A DNA stretch of 64,000 nucleotides. It comes from Streptomyces sp. NBC_00464 (GTDB lineage: Bacteria; Actinomycetota; Actinomycetes; Streptomycetales; Streptomycetaceae). The notes under the pieces were generated by a model. The model was not told the origin of the DNA. It worked only from the letters and a program-made list of their open reading frames with translations, and did not search any database. The DNA lies in contig NZ_CP107899.1 of assembly GCF_036013915.1 (NCBI RefSeq), forward strand, positions 3,906,001-3,970,000, in the 5' to 3' direction. Both the position numbers and the translations under genes were made by a program. Positions 16,849 through 25,929 of this stretch are shown here, piece by piece (within the stretch, counting starts at the first letter, position 1; every line of letters begins with the position of its first letter).

Positions 16849-18936
16849 CTACGGCTCCGCCGACTCGTACAGCTCGAACCAGATCGACTTCCCCGTGCCC
16901 CGCGGATCGACCCCCCAGGCATCGGCGAGCATCTCCATCAGCACCAGACCCCGGCCGCTGGACGCCATCTCGCCCGGCCGCCGCCGGTGCGGCAGCTCGT
17001 CGCTGCCGTCGGACACCTCGACCCGCAGCCGCCGCCCGCCGTGCTCCCCGCTCGCCTGCGCGACCATCAGCGCGTCGCCGTCGGTGTGGACCAGCACGTT
17101 CGTGGCCATCTCGGAGACCATCAGCACGGCCGAGTCGACCTGCTCGGGGTCCGCCCAGTCGTGCAGCAGCTCGCGCAGCAGTGACCGGGCCGCGGCGATC
17201 CGCTCCGGCTCGGCCTGCGCGATGGTCAGTGCGATCCGCCGGGGCGCGGCCGGGTGCGCCGTGGAGACCTCGCGGCGCAGCAGCAGGACCGCTATGTCGT
17301 CCTCGCGCCGGTCGGCGAGCGGTCCCGTCGTGTAGTGCGAGGCCGGTCCGTGCACGGCTTGCACCAGCTCGTCCGCGAGCTTCTCCAGATCGCCGTTGTG
17401 CCGCTCCAGGATCGGCCGGAGCCGGACCCAGCCGGTGGCCAGGTCGTGCCCGCCGGTCTCGATCAGCCCGTCCGTGCAGAGCATGATCGTTTCTCCGGCC
17501 TCCAGCGTGATCCGGGTCATCGGGTAGTCCGCATCGGCCTCGATGCCGAGCGGCAGTCCGCCCTCGGTCTGCCGGATGACGGCCGTCCCGTCGCCGGTCA
17601 TGACCACGGGGTCGGGGTGGCCGGCCCGCGCGATGTCGAGGGTGCCGGTGTCCGGGTCCGCCTCCGCGTACAGGCAGGTCGCGAAGCGTGCCCCCGTCTC
17701 CCCGCCCTCCTCGTACGCGTCGGTGAGCCCGGACAGGAAGCGTGAGGCGCGCGCGAGCACCGCGTCCGGGCGGTGCCCCTCGGAGGCGTACGCGCGCAGG
17801 GCGATCCGCAGCTGGCCCATCAGCCCGGCGGCGCGCACGTCATGCCCCTGGACGTCGCCGATGACGAGGGCGATGCGGCCGTTGGGGAGCGGGATCATGT
17901 CGTACCAGTCGCCGCCGACCTGGAGGCCGCCCCCGGTCGGGACGTAGCGGGCCGCCACCGTCATCCCCGGGATGTCGGGCCCCAGGGACGGCATCATCGA
18001 GCGCTGGAGCCCCAGCGAGAGCTCCCGCTCCGTCTCGGCGACCCCGGCCCTGGCGAGCGCCTGGGCGAGCATCCGGGCCACGGTTGTCAGCACCGACCGC
18101 TCGTCCGGCGAGAAGGACACCGGATGCCGGAACCCGGCCATCCAGGTCCCCATCGTGCGCCCCGCCACGATCAGTGGCAGAAAGGCCCAGGAACGGCGTC
18201 CGAACCGCCGGGCAAGCGGCCACGTGGCCGGGTAACGGTCGCGGTAGTCGGCGGGCGTGGCCAGATAGACCGCCCGCCCGGTCCGGACGACCTCGGCGGC
18301 CGGATAGTCCGTCTCCAGCGGCATCTCGCTGAACGGGCCCTCGTCACCCATGTCGTGCCCGTGGTGCCCGACGATCGTCAGCCGTTCGCCCTCGACCCCG
18401 AAGACCGCCAGCCCGTCCGGTGAGAAGCCGGGCATGGAGAGCGAGTAGGCCACCCGCAGCACTTCCGCCGTCGACCGGGCCTCGGCCAGCGCCCGTCCCG
18501 CGTCGAGCAGGAACGCCTCGCGCGAACGCCGCCAGTCGCCGGTGATCGGGGTGTGCAGCCCGGTGGTGCCGGGCTGCGGTTCGGCGACCTCCTGAAGCGT
18601 GCCGACCAGTACGTAGTCCGCCTCGTCGCCCTCCTCGGGCGGGAGCGGTTTGGAGCGGCTGCGTACGGTACGCAGCACCCGGCCGTGCTCGTCCACGATC
18701 CGCACCCGGGCCTCGGCGAGCGTGCCCTCGGCGACGGCGAGGTTCACCACCCCGTAGATCTCGTTCCAGTCGACGGGATGGAAGCGGGAGCGTACTTCCG
18801 ACTCACGGAATTCACCGGCCTCGGCAGGCAGCTCGAGCATCCGGGCCGCTTCCGCGTCCAGCGTGACCGTCCCGGCCCGGTTGTCCCAGCGCCACAGACC
18901 GGTCGCGGTCGCGGCCAGGACTTCCTCGGTGCGCAT
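16849..18936 (-). CDS. PAS-GAF-PP2C (SpoIIE) phosphatase with HATPase domain
   Basis: 695 residues. PAS-like region 1-115 (WNEIYGVVN-type fold), GAF about 150-310, SpoIIE/PP2C about 330-560 with GGDWYDMIPLPNGRIALVIGD metal-site residues, TDGLIE and REDDIAVLLL, then an anti-sigma-type HATPase about 575-690 (EMATNVLVHTDGDA and GRGLVLMEMLADAWG). Such proteins dephosphorylate anti-anti-sigma factors and may also carry kinase activity, so one chain can hold both arms of a partner switch; Streptomyces has many. Stand-alone gene, ATG at 18936, divergent from aspS by 152 bases. Confidence 0.9.
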   Translation of the reverse strand: MRTEEVLAATATGLWRWDNRAGTVTLDAEAARMLELPAEAGEFRESEVRSRFHPVDWNEIYGVVNLAVAEGTLAEARVRIVDEHGRVLRTVRSRSKPLPPEEGDEADYVLVGTLQEVAEPQPGTTGLHTPITGDWRRSREAFLLDAGRALAEARSTAEVLRVAYSLSMPGFSPDGLAVFGVEGERLTIVGHHGHDMGDEGPFSEMPLETDYPAAEVVRTGRAVYLATPADYRDRYPATWPLARRFGRRSWAFLPLIVAGRTMGTWMAGFRHPVSFSPDERSVLTTVARMLAQALARAGVAETERELSLGLQRSMMPSLGPDIPGMTVAARYVPTGGGLQVGGDWYDMIPLPNGRIALVIGDVQGHDVRAAGLMGQLRIALRAYASEGHRPDAVLARASRFLSGLTDAYEEGGETGARFATCLYAEADPDTGTLDIARAGHPDPVVMTGDGTAVIRQTEGGLPLGIEADADYPMTRITLEAGETIMLCTDGLIETGGHDLATGWVRLRPILERHNGDLEKLADELVQAVHGPASHYTTGPLADRREDDIAVLLLRREVSTAHPAAPRRIALTIAQAEPERIAAARSLLRELLHDWADPEQVDSAVLMVSEMATNVLVHTDGDALMVAQASGEHGGRRLRVEVSDGSDELPHRRRPGEMASSGRGLVLMEMLADAWGVDPRGTGKSIWFELYESAEP

Positions 18937-19013
18937 TGCCCCACTTTAAACCGGCCTGCGCCTGCGGGGCAGCGCCGAGTACCCGTCGGCGATCTTGATA
19001 CGGACAATGACAA

Positions 19014-19042
19014 TGAAACGGTCCGGTCGCGGGCGGTAGCCT
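19014..19042 (+). promoter_or_regulatory. probable aspS promoter
   Basis: TGAAAC (19014-19019), 17 bases, TAGCCT (19037-19042), 46 bases upstream of the aspS ATG. Fits the relaxed Streptomyces vegetative consensus; found by eye. Confidence 0.4.
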
Positions 19043-19088
19043 GGGGTGGCTGAATCCGCCCCCAACCGCGAAGACTGGATGAACGACG

Positions 19089-20888
19089 ATGCATCGGTAC
19101 AGGTCCCACACCTGCGGCGAGCTCCGCGCCTCTGACGTCGGCACCGACGTCCGGCTGAGCGGCTGGCTGCACAATCGCCGAGACCTGGGTGGCATCCTCT
19201 TCATCGATCTGCGCGACCACTACGGTCTGGTGCAGCTCGTCGCCCGCCCCGGCACCCCCGGCAACGACGCCCTGGCGAAGCTGACCAAGGAGACCGTCGT
19301 ACGGATCGACGGCAAGGTCTCCGCCCGCGGCGCCGACAACGTCAACCCGGAGCTCTCGACCGGCGAGATCGAGATCGAGGTCACCGAGGTCGAGGTGCTG
19401 GGCGAGGCCGCCCCGCTGCCCTTCACGATCAACGCCGAGGACGGGGTCAACGAGGAGCGGCGCCTGGAGTACCGCTTCCTCGACCTGCGCCGCGAGCGCA
19501 TGCACCGCAACATCATGCTGCGCTCGTCCGTCATCGCCTCCATCCGCTCCAAGATGGTGGCCCTCGGCTTCAACGAGATGGCGACCCCGATCCTCGCCGC
19601 GACGTCCCCCGAGGGCGCCCGTGACTTCGTGGTCCCGTCCCGCCTGAACCCGGGCAAGTTCTACGCCCTTCCGCAGGCGCCGCAGCAGTTCAAGCAGCTG
19701 CTGATGATCTCCGGCTTCGACCGCTACTTCCAGATCGCGCCGTGCTTCCGCGACGAGGACGCCCGCGCCGACCGTTCGCCCGGCGAGTTCTACCAGCTCG
19801 ACGTCGAGATGTCGTTCGTCGAGCAGGAGGACGTCTTCCAGCCGATCGAGAAGCTCATGACCGAGCTCTTCGAGGAGTACGGCAACGGCCGCCACGTGAC
19901 CTCGCCGTTCCCGCGCATCCCGTTCCGCGAGTCGATGCTGAAGTACGGCAACGACAAGCCGGACCTGCGGGCCAAGCTGGAGCTCGTCGACATCTCCGAC
20001 ATCTTCGCGGACTCGGAGTTCAAGGCCTTCGCCGGCAAGCACGTCCGCGCCCTTCCGGTGCCGGACACCGCGGGCCAGTCCCGGAAGTTCTTCGACGGCC
20101 TCGGTGCGTACGCGGTCGAGCACGGCGCCAAGGGCCTCGCCTGGGTCCGCGTCGGCGAGGACGGCACGCTGGCGGGCCCGATCGCCAAGTTCCTCACCGA
20201 GACGGACATCAAGACCCTCACCGAGCGGCTGTCCCTCGTCCCCGGCCACGCCGTCTTCTTCGGCGCGGGCGAGTTCGACGAGGTCTCCAAGATCATGTCC
20301 GTCGTCCGCGTCGAGGCCGCCAAGCGCGCCGGCCACTTCGAGGAGGGCGTCTTCCGCTTCTGCTGGATCGTCGACTTCCCGATGTACGAGAAGGACGAGG
20401 ACACCGGCAAGATCGACTTCTCGCACAACCCGTTCTCCATGCCCCAGGGCGGCATGAAGGACCTGGAGGAGAAGGACCCGCTCGACATCCTGGCGTGGCA
20501 GTACGACATCGTCTGCAACGGCATCGAGCTGTCCTCCGGCGCCATCCGTAACCACGAGCCCGAGGTCATGCTGAAGGCCTTCGAGATCGCCGGTTACGAG
20601 GCGGAGACCGTCGAGCGGGAGTTCGCGGGCATGCTGCGCGCGTTCCGCCTCGGCGCCCCGCCGCACGGTGGCATCGCCCCGGGCGTCGACCGCATCGTGA
20701 TGCTGCTGGCCGACGAGCCCAACATCCGCGAGACGATCGCCTTCCCGCTCAACGGCAACGCCCAGGACCTGATGATGGGCGCCCCGAGCGAGCTGGACGA
20801 GACCCGGCTGCGCGAGCTGAACATCCAGCTCCGCAAGCCGGTCGCGTCCGCGAAGGGTGCCGCCGAGAAGGACGCCACCGAGAAGTAG
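19089..20888 (+). CDS. aspS: aspartate--tRNA ligase
   Basis: 599 residues, the normal length for bacterial AspRS with its GAD insertion. The N-terminal OB-fold anticodon domain starts [16 protein letters not shown]; class II motif 2 is [21 protein letters not shown] (shown to 20: [20 protein letters not shown]) and motif 3 is [14 protein letters not shown] near the C terminus. It charges tRNA-Asp with aspartate. Followed by a clear hairpin at 20927-20962. Single-gene unit with its own promoter. Confidence 0.97.
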   Translation: MHRYRSHTCGELRASDVGTDVRLSGWLHNRRDLGGILFIDLRDHYGLVQLVARPGTPGNDALAKLTKETVVRIDGKVSARGADNVNPELSTGEIEIEVTEVEVLGEAAPLPFTINAEDGVNEERRLEYRFLDLRRERMHRNIMLRSSVIASIRSKMVALGFNEMATPILAATSPEGARDFVVPSRLNPGKFYALPQAPQQFKQLLMISGFDRYFQIAPCFRDEDARADRSPGEFYQLDVEMSFVEQEDVFQPIEKLMTELFEEYGNGRHVTSPFPRIPFRESMLKYGNDKPDLRAKLELVDISDIFADSEFKAFAGKHVRALPVPDTAGQSRKFFDGLGAYAVEHGAKGLAWVRVGEDGTLAGPIAKFLTETDIKTLTERLSLVPGHAVFFGAGEFDEVSKIMSVVRVEAAKRAGHFEEGVFRFCWIVDFPMYEKDEDTGKIDFSHNPFSMPQGGMKDLEEKDPLDILAWQYDIVCNGIELSSGAIRNHEPEVMLKAFEIAGYEAETVEREFAGMLRAFRLGAPPHGGIAPGVDRIVMLLADEPNIRETIAFPLNGNAQDLMMGAPSELDETRLRELNIQLRKPVASAKGAAEKDATEK

Positions 20889-20926
20889 CCCGCCGCGCTC
20901 ACGGGCGCATCCACCGGGTTTCACGT

Positions 20927-20962
20927 GAAACAGCCCCTGGCACACCCGCCGGGGGCTGTTTC
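20927..20962. terminator. aspS terminator hairpin
   Basis: 11-bp perfect stem (20927-20937 with 20952-20962) and a 14-base loop, 38 bases after the aspS stop. Confidence 0.75.
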
Positions 20963-21046
20963 GCGTCCGGGGGCTCTCCGGGATCACACAGGAACGCACA
21001 GCCCGCGCTCACGCCCCTGCCAGCTGGGCTGCCTAGCCTCCCCCAC

Positions 21047-21976
21047 ATGACAGAGACTCAAGGACCCGCACACAAGAAGGACTTGACCCGGCGCCGGATG
21101 ATGATCGCCGGTGGCGCGGTCGTCGTCGCGGCCGGGATAGGGGCCGGGGCTGTCGCGAACGCCTCTCCAGGGGAGAGCAGCGGTGGCAAGGGGAACAAGG
21201 GCGACGCCGAGCAGGGCGAGGCGTGTTACCGCCTCACCTCGGAGACCACCGAGGGCCCGTACTACATCGATGCCGACAAGATCCGAAAGGACATCACCGA
21301 GGACAGGGAGGGCATCCCGATGACCCTCCGGCTCAAGGTGATCGACACCGACACCTGCAAGCCCGTCAAGCTGGCGGCCGTCGACATCTGGCACTGCGAC
21401 GCCCTGGGTGTCTACTCCGGCTACGAGAGCATGAGCCAGGGCGGCCCCGGCGGCGGTGGCACCCCGCCGAGCGGCGCCCCCACGGACGCCCCGACCGGTA
21501 CGCCCCCGACCGGCACACCCCCGTCCGGCGGCCCCGGCGGTGGCGGCGGCGGACACAGCGAACCGACCGACGACGAGCGCTATCTGCGCGGCACCCGGCT
21601 CACGGACAAGCACGGCTACGTGGAGTTCAAGACGATCTTCCCGGGCTGGTACCAGGGCCGCGCCGTGCACATCCACACCAAGGTGCACGTCGGCGGCAAG
21701 ATGACCGACGCCGGGTACGAGGGTGGCCACACCTGCCACACCGGCCAGTTCTTCTTCGCGGAGTCCGCGGTCCTCGACTCGGCGAAGGTCGCGCCCTACT
21801 CCACCAGCACCACGACCCGTACGACCCTGACCGAGGACACCATCTACGACCAGAGCGGTGTCACGGGCGGGCTGCTGAAGCTCTCGTACCGGAAGAACCA
21901 CATGGCGCGCGGCGTCGTCGGCTCGATCACCATGGGCGTGGACCCGGACGAGACGCACGACGGCACGGGGATGTGA
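21047..21976 (+). CDS. secreted intradiol ring-cleavage dioxygenase
   Basis: 309 residues. The N terminus has TRRRMMIAGGAVVVAAG (14-30), a Tat-like signal, followed by a Gly/Ser-rich linker. Fe(III)-site candidates are in VYSGYES (122-128), GWYQGRAVHIHTKV (200-213: Y202, H208, H210), as in protocatechuate/catechol intradiol enzymes. An insert at about 129-172 is low-complexity Gly/Pro/Thr inside the catalytic domain. No Shine-Dalgarno is seen and a TAGCCT -10-like box lies 7 bases before the ATG, so a leaderless mRNA is likely. Probable role: extracellular aromatic (lignin- or humus-derived) ring opening. No catabolic partners are nearby. Confidence 0.88.
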   Translation: MTETQGPAHKKDLTRRRMMIAGGAVVVAAGIGAGAVANASPGESSGGKGNKGDAEQGEACYRLTSETTEGPYYIDADKIRKDITEDREGIPMTLRLKVIDTDTCKPVKLAAVDIWHCDALGVYSGYESMSQGGPGGGGTPPSGAPTDAPTGTPPTGTPPSGGPGGGGGGHSEPTDDERYLRGTRLTDKHGYVEFKTIFPGWYQGRAVHIHTKVHVGGKMTDAGYEGGHTCHTGQFFFAESAVLDSAKVAPYSTSTTTRTTLTEDTIYDQSGVTGGLLKLSYRKNHMARGVVGSITMGVDPDETHDGTGM

Positions 21977-22069
21977 CCACCCCGCACTGATCCCCCCGCG
22001 CACTGATCACCCCGCACTGATCACCCCGCACCACCCCAGCCTCCTCAGGCCTCCGTTCCCCCGCGGAGA

Positions 22070-22110
22070 CGAAGGGCCCCGAACCGGAGCACCCGGTTCA
22101 GGGCCCTTCG
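22070..22110. terminator. two-tier hairpin terminator after dioxygenase
   Basis: Outer arms 22070-22079 and 22101-22110 (10 bp) and inner arms 22081-22087 and 22093-22099 (7 bp) are separated by a single C/A mismatch; 5-base loop. Strong bidirectional hairpin. Confidence 0.8.
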
Positions 22111-22306
22111 TGCTGCCCGGCGACACATGGCTGCGCGCATACAAGTACACGGATCACCCGAACGGTTAGACCCGGATGGCCCCGGCTCCGGATTGGCGGG
22201 CTTCCGCTGCGGCAAAGACTGCCTGGGCCGACCCCGGCAGAGCGGATGGCGAGGACCGCGTCCGCAGAGCCCCGTGGTCGCCCCGCCGACCGCTGAGGAG
22301 CCCTCC

Positions 22307-23104
22307 GTGCCCGAGCCCCGTGTTCCGCTGCGCCTGCCGTTCGTCGTCTGCGCCGCTCTCCTGCTGCTGCTGGCCGGGTGCGGGTCGGGCACCCTCGCCG
22401 GCATGGACGGCAGCGGTGCCACCACGAAGGCCGCGGGCGCCACCGGCGTACCGGGGCCGCCCGGGGCCGCCGCCGTACCGCCCACGCCGTCACCGCCGCC
22501 GGCCCCGCCACGGGAGATCCCCGGGCTCGGGCCGCAGACCCGGGCGCAGATCCCGGCCGGGGCCCGTCAGGCGTTCGTCGTCACCGGCGAGTCCCCGGAC
22601 TCCAACCGCTCCACGGCCGTGCTCTACACCCGGGACGACCCCGCGGTGGGCTGGCGGGCCGCGCTGGCTCCCTGGCCCGCCCACAACGCGCTGAACGGTT
22701 GGACGGCCGAGCACTGGGAGGGCGATCTCCGCTCGCCCGTCGGCGTCTTCACCCTGACCGCGGCGGGTGGTCGCCTCGACCCCCCGGCGACGGCCTTCCC
22801 GTACGACCTCAGCCCGGACTTCAAGGTGGAGGGCGAGGGCTTCCACGGGGAACCGCTGGAGGGGTCGTTCGACTACGTGATCGCCATCGACTACAACCGC
22901 GTCCCCGGCACCTCACCCCTGGACCACACCCGCCCCCTGGGCGACGAACGCGGCGGCGGCATCTGGATCCACGTCGACCACGGAGGCCCCACCCAGGGCT
23001 GCGTCTCGGTCACCGAGGACCGGATGAAGGAGCTGCTGGGCGTCCTCGACCCGGCGAAGGAGCCGGTCATCGTGATGGGGGACGCGGCGTCGTTGAGCCG
23101 TTGA
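22307..23104 (+). CDS. L,D-transpeptidase lipoprotein
   Basis: 265 residues from a GTG at 22307, chosen for GAGGAG 6 bases upstream and because the signal peptide then begins correctly. Lipobox LAGC (22-25) follows a Leu-rich helix. A Pro/Ala linker (about 45-75) leads to a YkuD-like catalytic domain with GGGIWIHVDHGGPTQGCVSV (217-236): H222 and catalytic Cys232. Such enzymes make 3-3 peptidoglycan cross-links or attach proteins to the wall, acting outside the membrane. The spacing is of the HxxxGGxTxGC type and not the common SHGC type, so it belongs to the less studied YafK/ErfK-distant branch. Confidence 0.85.
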   Translation: MPEPRVPLRLPFVVCAALLLLLAGCGSGTLAGMDGSGATTKAAGATGVPGPPGAAAVPPTPSPPPAPPREIPGLGPQTRAQIPAGARQAFVVTGESPDSNRSTAVLYTRDDPAVGWRAALAPWPAHNALNGWTAEHWEGDLRSPVGVFTLTAAGGRLDPPATAFPYDLSPDFKVEGEGFHGEPLEGSFDYVIAIDYNRVPGTSPLDHTRPLGDERGGGIWIHVDHGGPTQGCVSVTEDRMKELLGVLDPAKEPVIVMGDAASLSR

Positions 23105-23516
23105 GGCCCCTGTGGGGCCGGGTCCTTGTTGTGGGGTGCCCCCGGTCCGGGGTGCGGGGTTCCGTCCTCAAGCGCCGGACGGGCTGGTTTTGTGCGGGTG
23201 CTCCGCGGGGCGGCGCCGTTACCCGGTGGATGGGGGCGGGGCCCCTCCGGGGCGTCTCCTCAGAAACTGGCGTGGCAACGCACTCCGTTGCGGGGGCCGG
23301 GTAGTACGCCATTTTCCTGCGGGGACGCCCCTGCACGGCCCCACCCGACGCCGTCGTGCGCCCGCACCCCCGGTGGCACCACGGGTGGAAGAACCGGGGC
23401 GCGGGCGCACCTCACGGGGCGCGGGTCTTTGTCCTCAAGCCCGTCCGGCGCTTGAGGACAAAGACCCGCGCCCCGGTCCGGGGCAAGCAACAACCGAGGA
23501 CCCGGCCCCGAAGGGC
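23105..23516. other. 412-base gene-free stretch with repeat-derived hairpin
   Basis: Between convergent ldt-type gene and metG. It holds one copy of the Streptomyces repeat core GTCCTCAAGCGCCGGACGGG at 23164 and a very long hairpin made from the same core at 23415-23475. No credible coding sequence on either strand. Confidence 0.6.
23415..23475. terminator. 26-bp perfect hairpin between convergent genes
   Basis: Arms 23415-23440 and 23450-23475 are perfectly complementary with a 9-base loop (CCGTCCGGC). It lies between the L,D-transpeptidase (+) and metG (-) and could stop transcription from both sides. The inner part is the same sequence as the dispersed GTCCTCAA...CGGACGGG repeat. Confidence 0.8.
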
Positions 23517-25127
23517 CTACGGCTTCTCCTCCAGGCGCGGGAACAGCACCGCGCCCTTCGTCACCGTCGCACCCGGCCGCAGCAGACCCCACGTGCCCGC
23601 GTCCTGCACGTGCTGGTCGGACAGCGCGCCCAGGGACTCCTCGGCGCCCAGCGACTCCCACAGCTTCTGCGAGGTGTCCGGCATGACGGGGTTCAGCAGG
23701 ACCGCCACACCGCGCAGTGCCTCGGAGGCCGTGTACAGGATGGTCGCGAGGCGGGCCCTGCCCTCCGGCGACTCGTCCTTGGCGACCTTCCACGGCTCCT
23801 GCTCCGTGATGTAGCCGTTGACCTGCTTCACGAAGTCGAAGACCGCCAGGATGCCGCCCTGGAAGTCCAGCTCCTCGCCGATCTTCAGGTCGGCCGTGGT
23901 GACGGCCTTGGCCAGGCCCTCCTGGACCGCCTGCTCGGCCTCGCCCGCGGCCGTGGCCTCGGGGAGCGTGCCGCCGTAGTACTTGCCGACCATGGCCGCG
24001 AGGCGCGAGGCCAGGTTGCCGTAGTCGTTGGCGAGCTCGGAGGTGTAGCGGGCGGTGAAGTCCTCCCAGGAGAACGAGCCGTCGCTGCCGTACGCGATGG
24101 CCCGCAGGAAGTACCAGCGGTAGGCGTCCACGCCGAAGTGCGAGGTCAGGTCCTGCGGCTTGATGCCCGTCAGGTTCGACTTCGACATCTTCTCGCCGCC
24201 GACCATCAGCCAGCCGTTGGCGACGACCTTGCCGGGCAGGGGCAGACCCTGCGCCATCAGCATCGCCGGCCAGATGACCGAGTGGAAGCGCAGGATGTCC
24301 TTGCCGATCAGGTGCACGTTCGCCGGGAACGTACCGTCGAACTTCTCCTGATTGGCGCCGTAGCCGACCGCCGTCGCGTAGTTGAGCAGCGCGTCGATCC
24401 AGACGTAGATGACGTGCTTCTCGTCCCACGGGACCGGGACGCCCCAGTCGAACGTGGAGCGGGAGATCGACAGGTCCTGCAGGCCCTGCTTGACGAAGTT
24501 CACGATCTCGTTGCGCGCGGACTCCGGCTGGATGAAGCCGGGGTTGGCCGCGTAGAACTCCATCAGCTTCGGGCCGTACTCGCTGAGCTTGAAGAAGTAG
24601 TTCTCCTCCTTGAGGAGCTCCACCGGCTTCTTGTGGATCGGGCACAGCTTCGTGCCGTCCTCGGCCTCGATCAGGTCGCCCGGGAGCTTGTACTCCTCGC
24701 AGCCGACGCAGTACGGGCCTTCGTACCCGCCCTTGTAGATCTGGTCCTTGTCGTACAGGTCCTGCACGAACTCCTGCACACGGTCGGTGTGCCGCTTCTC
24801 CGTCGTACGGATGAAGTCGTCGTTCGCGATGTTGAGGTGCTCCCAGAGGGGCTTCCAGGCCTCCTCGACGAGCTTGTCGCACCACGCCTGGGGCGTGACG
24901 TTGTTTGCCTCGGCCGTGCGCATGATCTTCTGACCGTGCTCGTCCGTGCCGGTGAGGTACCACACCTTCTCGCCGCGCTGACGGTGCCAGCGGGTGAGCA
25001 CGTCGCCTGCGACGGTCGTGTAGGCGTGGCCCAGGTGAGGAGCGTCGTTGACGTAGTAAATGGGGGTCGACACGTAGAAACTCTTCACGTCGTCGCCCCC
25101 CTGCTTCTCTGATCCAGTGGCCGCCAT
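23517..25127 (-). CDS. metG: methionine--tRNA ligase
   Basis: 536 residues; ATG at 25127 (MAATGSEKQGG) favoured over an upstream in-frame codon with no ribosome site. Class I signatures: PHLGHAYT near the N terminus (HIGH) and GGEKMSKSN (KMSKS). One Cys pair of the zinc knuckle is CVGCEEY near 145, with a further Cys (KLCPIHKK) downstream. It charges tRNA-Met for initiation and elongation. No C-terminal tRNA-binding EMAP-like domain is present, as is common in actinobacteria. Confidence 0.97.
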   Translation of the reverse strand: MAATGSEKQGGDDVKSFYVSTPIYYVNDAPHLGHAYTTVAGDVLTRWHRQRGEKVWYLTGTDEHGQKIMRTAEANNVTPQAWCDKLVEEAWKPLWEHLNIANDDFIRTTEKRHTDRVQEFVQDLYDKDQIYKGGYEGPYCVGCEEYKLPGDLIEAEDGTKLCPIHKKPVELLKEENYFFKLSEYGPKLMEFYAANPGFIQPESARNEIVNFVKQGLQDLSISRSTFDWGVPVPWDEKHVIYVWIDALLNYATAVGYGANQEKFDGTFPANVHLIGKDILRFHSVIWPAMLMAQGLPLPGKVVANGWLMVGGEKMSKSNLTGIKPQDLTSHFGVDAYRWYFLRAIAYGSDGSFSWEDFTARYTSELANDYGNLASRLAAMVGKYYGGTLPEATAAGEAEQAVQEGLAKAVTTADLKIGEELDFQGGILAVFDFVKQVNGYITEQEPWKVAKDESPEGRARLATILYTASEALRGVAVLLNPVMPDTSQKLWESLGAEESLGALSDQHVQDAGTWGLLRPGATVTKGAVLFPRLEEKP

Positions 25128-25275
25128 GGTCGAAATCCTAACGGTCCGGGGGAGATCCACTCACACCGATAAACCCGGGAGCGGATGCGGAGAGCTTTGC
25201 GAAACATCCCGTCCGGTAGCAAAGACGCATCCTGGGAGGGAGTGGACACGCGTGCACGAGGCAGGGGACATCACG

Positions 25276-25929
25276 ATGCGGGTACTGGTCGCCGAGGACG
25301 AGGAGATCCTGGCGGAGCTGGTCGCCACCGGGCTGCGGCGGGCCGGGTTCGCCGTCGACACGGTGTACAGCGGTGATGCCGCCCAGGCCTACCTGGGGCT
25401 GCACGACTACGACGTCGTCGTCCTGGACCGCGATCTGCCCCGGGTGCACGGCGACGACGTGGCCCGCGGACTGGTCGCCTCCGGCTCCCGGACCAGGATC
25501 CTGATGCTGACGGCCGCCGGGTCCATGGAGGACCGCGTCTCCGGGCTCGACCTGGGGGCCGACGACTACCTGGGCAAGCCGTTCGAGTTCCCCGAGCTGG
25601 TGTCGCGGGTTCGTGCCCTGCGGCGGCGCAGCGCCCGCCCCGTACCGCCGCAGCTGGTGCGGTACGGCATCCGGCTCGACACCGTGCGCCGCACCGCGAG
25701 CCGGGACGGCCGGGAGCTGGACCTGTCGCCGAAGGAGTTCGCCGTGCTCCAGCTGCTGCTGGAGGCCGACGGGGGGACCGTCAGCGCGGAGGAGCTGCTG
25801 GAGCGGGCCTGGGACGCCAACGCCGACCCCTTCACCGGTGCCGTGCGCGTCTGCATGAGCAAGCTGCGCGGAAAGCTCGGCGAGCCCGCCGTCATCCGCA
25901 CCGTGCAGGGCGTGGGGTACGCCCTGTGA
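25276..25929 (+). CDS. OmpR-family response regulator
   Basis: 217 residues. Receiver: E7/D8 acids, phospho-acceptor D51 (VVVLDRDLP), and K101 in GADDYLGKPF. The C-terminal winged helix (about 130-217) ends ELLERAWDANADPFTGAVRVCMSKLRGKLG (in parts) and [11 protein letters not shown] at 25276 with an AGGGG tract upstream; a GTG at 25252 is a possible longer start. The stop overlaps the kinase GTG (GTGA), so the pair is translationally coupled. Confidence 0.93.
   Translation: MRVLVAEDEEILAELVATGLRRAGFAVDTVYSGDAAQAYLGLHDYDVVVLDRDLPRVHGDDVARGLVASGSRTRILMLTAAGSMEDRVSGLDLGADDYLGKPFEFPELVSRVRALRRRSARPVPPQLVRYGIRLDTVRRTASRDGRELDLSPKEFAVLQLLLEADGGTVSAEELLERAWDANADPFTGAVRVCMSKLRGKLGEPAVIRTVQGVGYAL

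Noticed and set aside
23105-23414. Small ORFs in the gap before metG
   Set aside because: No ribosome sites, low-complexity products, repeat-derived sequence.
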